The notes beneath the pieces were generated by a model. The model was not told the origin of the DNA and did not search any database. It saw only the letters and a program-made list of their open reading frames with translations. Made by a program: the position numbers and the translations under genes. This document shows, one piece after another, positions 58,692 through 64,000 of a stretch of 64,000 nucleotides of DNA. Source of the DNA: Epiperipatus broadwayi (lineage: Eukaryota; Onychophora; Udeonychophora; Euonychophora; Peripatidae); the NCBI GenBank assembly GCA_028023455.1, contig JAQFVV010006256.1, forward strand, positions 928,001 through 992,000, given 5' to 3'. Within the stretch, counting starts at the first letter, position 1. Each line of letters starts with the position of its first letter.

Positions 58692-61600
58692 TTGTACCCT
58701 TTTGTTTAGGTTAGAATTACTTATTTCTAACAATTTACTAGAAAATTTTAAAGTTAAGTAAGAGATGATGTATGTTATGTGTTGATGATCTTTGAATAAT
58801 TTAGTTAAAGCAAGTAAAATAATTGATGTATAATATTGTGTTGGTATTTGTAAGGAAGTATTTTAGCTAAAAATCATTATAAGATTGTATGATTGGGAGA
58901 ACTGGCCAGAATAAATATTGATTTAATAAGTATTATAGATAAATTAAGGTAAATTGTCAAAGTAATACTTTAAAGTTAAACGAATAGATTATTTAATAAT
59001 AATAATTGTATTTAATGGTTATATGTTAAATTACTTAATTAAAAATAATAATGTAGAGAGAAAAGTGCATATTCGATTTTATAATATTAAAATAGTTATT
59101 TTAAAATTGTGCTATAATACTGATTTATGTAATATTTGATAAACTGAATTATTTATTTAGTTTCGTTTAAATTATTAGCGTCTCATTTAATTTTATAAAT
59201 CACGTGACGTATAATATTCACACCTGTTTTTGAAAATAAAATGATGTCATCTGTTATAAATATTAGATTAAGTTTTAAAAATAGATTTAATAGATGAAAT
59301 TAGATTTATGTTTTTTTGTTGAAAATAAATACGTTTTGTTTAAAATAAAGGTAGAAATGGTAATAAATATTAAAATATGATTTTTAAAAGTTATTTTGAA
59401 GTATTTAATCAGTGTAAATAAAATATGAAAATTAATTAAGAATTGAATAATATAATAAAAATAAATATTTAATAAATTATTATTAGTTTTAAATTTTATC
59501 TGGCATTCGTTATCCAGGTTGTGAAGCAAGCATTGTTGAAATTGACCAATGAAAACATGTATTTTGGACAGCTATAAAAGAGCTGTACAATTCCAGGGTC
59601 ACTGTTATCGTATTATACCGTGATACTATCGTCAGGGTTTCTACAACCTCGGTAAATTAATTAATAGCTTAATAGTCAATTTTATCATTTTTTAAAAATT
59701 CTAAAAGTACAGTAATTTGTTATTATAAGATCGTGATATAAACGAATGGCTAAAATTAAATAATTCTTGCTAGCTGATCCGTTTTTATTCAATTTATCAT
59801 CAACTTAGACATGGAGGAGTCATCAGTGAACTTAAATTTATGTAGGAAAATATCAAATTATTATTGTTTTACTAGGCACATAATTTTGCCTATGCTAAGC
59901 ATTCATGCTGACATAATAGTCAATTTAATAGACAGAACTTTACGGAAAAGATTCAAATATGCTCGTCAGAGAGGGAGAGGAAAATATGAAATTTTTATTC
60001 TGAAAGCTATTTTAAAATAGAATAGTTTTTTTTAAAAAAAAACTGTTATATGTGAAATAACCATTATTTAAGACGTTAAAATATTTCTTTGTAAAGAAAT
60101 ATTGAAATTGATTTTGAAAAATATAAGTTTTAAAAAAGTTAAAAAAAATGAAGATTATTAGTATAATAATTAATATTACATTGGAAAATCTTCAAAATAA
60201 TAGATGTTATATGCTGGACATATAGAATATATTCGGAAAAATATTTATAACAATATTTAAAACTACAAGAATACGTACTATTAAATGCCGTGTTGTACTC
60301 AAAAACATTGACCTATAGGAAATTTAACTGAAAGAAGTGAAGTTTTTAGAAAAGATATGTCGTAATAGAGGATTAAAAAAAAAATGCATTTAATAATTAC
60401 CGTCAAAAATAAAAGAAGAACCTGAACTATTTGTATGGCAATAGGAGATTTCACAAGTCGACTTATTTTTGTTTATTTTCTTTATTCTTAAAGGAATCGT
60501 CGGACAAGTCGTAAAAAAGAAATTATCGAAGCATGTGTAATTTTGTTTGCGTTAAAGGAAGATGTTTTTGTCAACAAATGCTGCAGAAAGAAAGGACATT
60601 TTTATAAAGAACTTTATTGGAATTTTTGTAAATATGAACTTTAAATTTTATTTTTACTAACTTTTCATAATATTTAAAAGTAGAAAAGTGTAGGAACATA
60701 AAAACACTAAATTATTTACTAACCTAGAAATTAGTTATTATAAAATAAAATAAAAAAGTCTTTAATAATTTTTTTAAAAAAAATTTAATATTTTAAAGTA
60801 TGATATGGAATGAGTGATATTTAAATAATGTTTTATTTAGTTTGTGATCCAGAGATATTAATGGAATAATCGACAAGGAATACATATTATTGATGGTAAC
60901 AATTATAAAAGTATTGATCATTTTCTTATGTATTTTATTATTGTATATTTTAGTGTGGATGTATGAAATGATTATAAAAAAAAACAATACATACACATAG
61001 TTTTTTTTAAATTTGTTTATTCACGTTAAAGAATATGCATACTTTTAATAATATTATAAGTACATTTTAATATAAAGGAAATATAAGTATATGATTCTAT
61101 TATAACGGAATTTGATGTTTAGTTTAAGTGATCAAAATAATAAACCGGGATATCGATACTGATTGTTTGTATTTATGTGTAAATTTACTAATGGATAAAA
61201 TAATCTTTTCTTATTGATTGGTTAGATAGTTATTTCAGACATGAATTTATTTATTATTATAAGAATGTAAGAATAGATTTTAGCGATGTAAGCTTGGTAT
61301 TAAGTTAAATAGAACTAAGATAATATTTTTAGGTAAGATTTGTTTATATTGGAATAAGTATAGATGATAGTGATTATTGTGCAAGTATAGATAACTTAGC
61401 CCTATAACTTGTATTTGTTCATGGTAGTGTTATTTTTTGTATGTTGAAGTTGTAATGTTCCATAGAGCTGAATAGATAGCTTGGACATTATGTTTATTGG
61501 TAAAGGTGATGAACTAAAATAGTCATACCTTATTTATGATACACTGTGACCATGATGGTAATTTAATAGAAGTGCTATTAAATTAAAATCTGATTTATTC

Positions 61601-63330
61601 CATATACTTACGTGTATTTACTATCAGTATTGCTTGAATGGTATCGTAAAGGCTAGTATTTTAAAATATGAAATGATGAATAAGTTTAAAATGCAGAATT
61701 GTTATTAAAGAAGATAAGATGGGTTATATTGTTTAAAAGTAAAGATATGAGTGAGGGTAAAGAATACAAGATTGTAACTTGTTAATAAAGAATCATAGAC
61801 TTTTTATGTTTGGGACTCATTATTATTTATTACAAATAAATAAATGATGAATGGAATGGGTTTTTCCTAAAGATATCATTTAATCATTAAGTTTTAAAGA
61901 AATTCAATGTTAATGCATATTTTTACAAGTAAGAGAAATATACATAAATCATACTTGAAGAATGCAAGTGATCATAATTTTATATTATTATTATTATTTT
62001 ATAATAATACACATCAATGCTTACATTTATTTGACATCATATTGAGGAATAATAAGCATTTAAATTAATGGGTATATTATTAATTAATATTATTTACACT
62101 ATGAGTAAGTTAAGAATAATCATAAGATATAGTAAAAGTGTTTTCAAAACTAAATAATAAAAGATAAATTCAAAGTGAATTAATAATTTAAATAATACTT
62201 TTGTAATGTAATAATTTTTAAAATTAATGGAGGCCATAAAGATGTTATGGTAATATTTCAGTAATAAGAATTTGATAAAGCAATCTTTTTGTATCTAATA
62301 TTTTTATGTAAGTTTTTTTTTTGTAAAATTAACTAAAAGAGAGTAAGACAAAGTACATGCATATTGTACATACTGTATATAATTTATTGTTAAAGTGTAT
62401 TAATAAATTTGTTAAGTTTTGTTATAAATCTTGGTGTCGACTCAATTTCTTCACATCACAATTACATAATCACAGATAATTATAATCAAGACATAATATT
62501 TGCACATCATAAATAAAATTGTTACTTAAGATTTATAATGTTTTATTGATATGTTTTATTTAAGAAGTTTCATTTATTGTAATATTCTGATGGTCATGGA
62601 AGAATTACCAAAGATTTACATTAAATTATATTATTAATGATTGCCACATATTCTCATATTATACTATCATATCATACATGTTTACTTAAGATGCCATATG
62701 GATAATAGAAAATTATATTATATTATTATTATGTGATATACATGAACAATATTATAAGTAGAAAGATAGGAGAGTAAATTATAGATTAAAGATTAGTATT
62801 ACTATTTTGTTATTATTAATATTATTTAGTTGTAGTTAGGAATGATATTAAATCCCTTATCATACTTGATTACAAAAATTATAATTAGTTTTAGAAATAA
62901 TTTAAGAGAACCTGAGATAATTTGAGTTAAATCAATTTTATGAAGATAGTTAGATTAATTTATTAAGAGTCATTTACTTAATTAATTTTGATTAAAGACA
63001 TGAGAGTACTATAAATGTAGTATTTAAGTAATAGGAGTAGGGATAGTATTCTTATGCCATTAAGGTGATATCCAGTGGGATATTGGCTTAATGTATTCGC
63101 TCTGCCACCTGTAAACTCACTTCATAGTCTCATGATTTGATTAAGATAGTCATTTATTTAATTTTATAATACAGAACTATATTATTATTTATTAGTTAAG
63201 CTAATTTGATAGTTGATATTATTAAAGAATATAGTTATTGTTGATTTAAATGCATTTTAGATGATCATAATTATTTATCTGAGCTAGATCCATTTATTAT
63301 AATTACATATTTCCTGGAAGTGAGGGTACA
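58692..63330 (+). mobile_element. AT-rich block TTGTACCC...GGGTACA with promoter-like segment
   Basis: (TA)n at 58681-58691 is followed by TTGTACCC, and 4.6 kb later GAGGGTACA at 63322-63330 is followed by ATATATAT. The ends are inverted matches of the TG...CA type. Near 59550-59655 lies the most promoter-like sequence of the window. A basic frame (59811-60020, ending FKYARQRGRGKYEIF) follows, and at 60570-60620 NKCCRKKGHFYKE recalls half of a retroviral-type zinc knuckle. No reverse transcriptase is readable and no LTR pair was found, so the class of the element is open. Confidence 0.35.
59545..59655 (+). promoter_or_regulatory. Promoter-like segment with CCAAT and TATA boxes
   Basis: GACCAATGAAAA at 59544 (CCAAT box type), GCTATAAAAGAGC at 59570 (TATA box with good flanks) about 25 bp downstream, then a GC-richer stretch with GTCACTGTTATCG and CTATCGTCAGGG, ending TTTCTACAACCTCGG at 59639. 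The spacing resembles the U3-R junction of an LTR. It could instead be a promoter relic of another repeat. The CCTCGGTAAAT string is shared with 16567-16579. Confidence 0.4.
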
Positions 63331-64000
63331 ATATATATTACAGAGCTGTTGTATATGATATTTTTGTTATCATTTTTTTTGTATTTGTCCTATCTTAGCA
63401 TTTCAATCTTTCACTATCATTATGCAGCTATTGATTTTTTCAACTATTTTTCTGTTTTTTATATATGATTACTAATTTTACACTAAAACTATTGCTTGTT
63501 GATATTTATTGTAACTGTCAGAATTGCACAATCCACGTGCAAATCATCCGAGGGCAATCCATATATACGTTCCATATTCTGTCGTCACAGAATACTAACT
63601 TTTCCCCTTACAGCCACTAAGGTCAGGGAAAAAACAAGAGATTTTTAACTATTTACCTAAGTGATTGATTGCAAATAAGGATTACAAATTACCAAAAGTA
63701 AAGAGACAAACACAATTTATTACACATGTTTTTATAAATTAAGGTAAATAAATATTTCCAAATTTTCTTAGATTAATTTAAATTTAATTATGCACAGATA
63801 TAGTATACGGTGGTATAAAGGTTTAAAATAATTGATATTATTTTAGAATACTTTTAACATTAATTGCTTGAATGGATTCCAATCTATTGCATAAACACCT
63901 ATCTGTTTTTAACTATCATCACTGTTGTTCTAATGCTAACTGATACAAGCTTATAAATTAAGGCTGATCTTAATAACTGACTTGTGATCAATTAGAGATT
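63331..64000. other. Intron tail at window end
   Basis: Nothing with coding or repeat structure could be supported. A patch at 63535-63640 (AATCCACGTGCAAATCATCC, CCACTAAGGTCAGGG) is GC-richer. No NCAPH exon was found here. Confidence 0.45.

Noticed and set aside
60570-60620. Retroviral-type CCHC zinc knuckle (NKCCRKKGHFYKE)
   Set aside because: Only the second Cys, the Gly-His and spacing fit. The first and last Cys are missing and no flanking gag frame is readable, so it is mentioned only as weak support.
53729-64000. Next NCAPH exon within the window
   Set aside because: I looked for the conserved block that follows the acidic region and for phase-2-compatible exons, and found none; the gene must continue to the right.

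Overview
The window is animal nuclear DNA, very AT-rich (visibly about three quarters A+T), full of poly-A/poly-T runs, TA microsatellites and dead transposable elements. It holds part of one host gene on the + strand: eight short exons (positions 1353 to 53728, about 298 codons) with consensus GT-AG borders and matching phases. They encode the N-terminal and central part of condensin complex subunit 2 (NCAPH / Barren / Cnd2, the kleisin of condensin I). The first coding exon(s) lie left of the window and the C-terminal half lies right of it. Intron sizes run from 84 bp to 15.8 kb. I cannot name the species. An invertebrate is likely from the base composition and the repeat types (Penelope-like, Ty3/gypsy, RTE-like LINEs, hAT), but that is inference.

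Layout. Intron 1444-12934 carries a nearly complete hAT DNA transposon (8625-11698) with 15-bp terminal inverted repeats and a perfect 8-bp target duplication. Intron 13022-21418 has coiled-coil coding remnants on the - strand, a 3.4-kb foldback element (about 15960-19372) and a separate 44-bp-arm hairpin. Intron 21540-26473 has a small tandem-plus-inverted element (22082-22636), a probable copia-type LTR, a 90-bp-arm inverted repeat and an RTE-like LINE fragment. Intron 26530-42332 has a decayed Ty3/gypsy element on the - strand (26954-32268), a 2.8-kb AT-rich block between inverted termini, a GC-richer island with three palindromic 45-bp repeats, a 1.6-kb complex satellite and a - strand LINE tail. 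Intron 42954-53534 has an internally deleted LINE, a near-perfect 754-bp palindrome made of two Penelope-like 3' ends, and a 459-bp TG...CA element. The last intron (53729 to the window end) holds a composite of three direct and one inverted copy of a ~460-bp unit.

The most interesting observation is that 56617-58477 and 22082-22636 look like two members of one family. Each is a tandem array ending in an inverted copy, each is flanked by a 12- to 14-bp direct repeat, and each carries a hammerhead-ribozyme-like core (CTGATGA ... GAAAC, decayed at the second locus). This resembles metazoan retrozymes, non-autonomous elements thought to depend on Penelope-like retroelements, and a Penelope-like fragment lies in the same gene. 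A second pattern is that (TA)n tracts repeatedly adjoin termini of the form TTGTAACC/TTGTACC and GGTTACAA/GGGTACAA, as if TA microsatellites were repeated insertion targets. No RNA genes other than the hammerhead candidates, no CRISPR array and no complete intact gene were seen.
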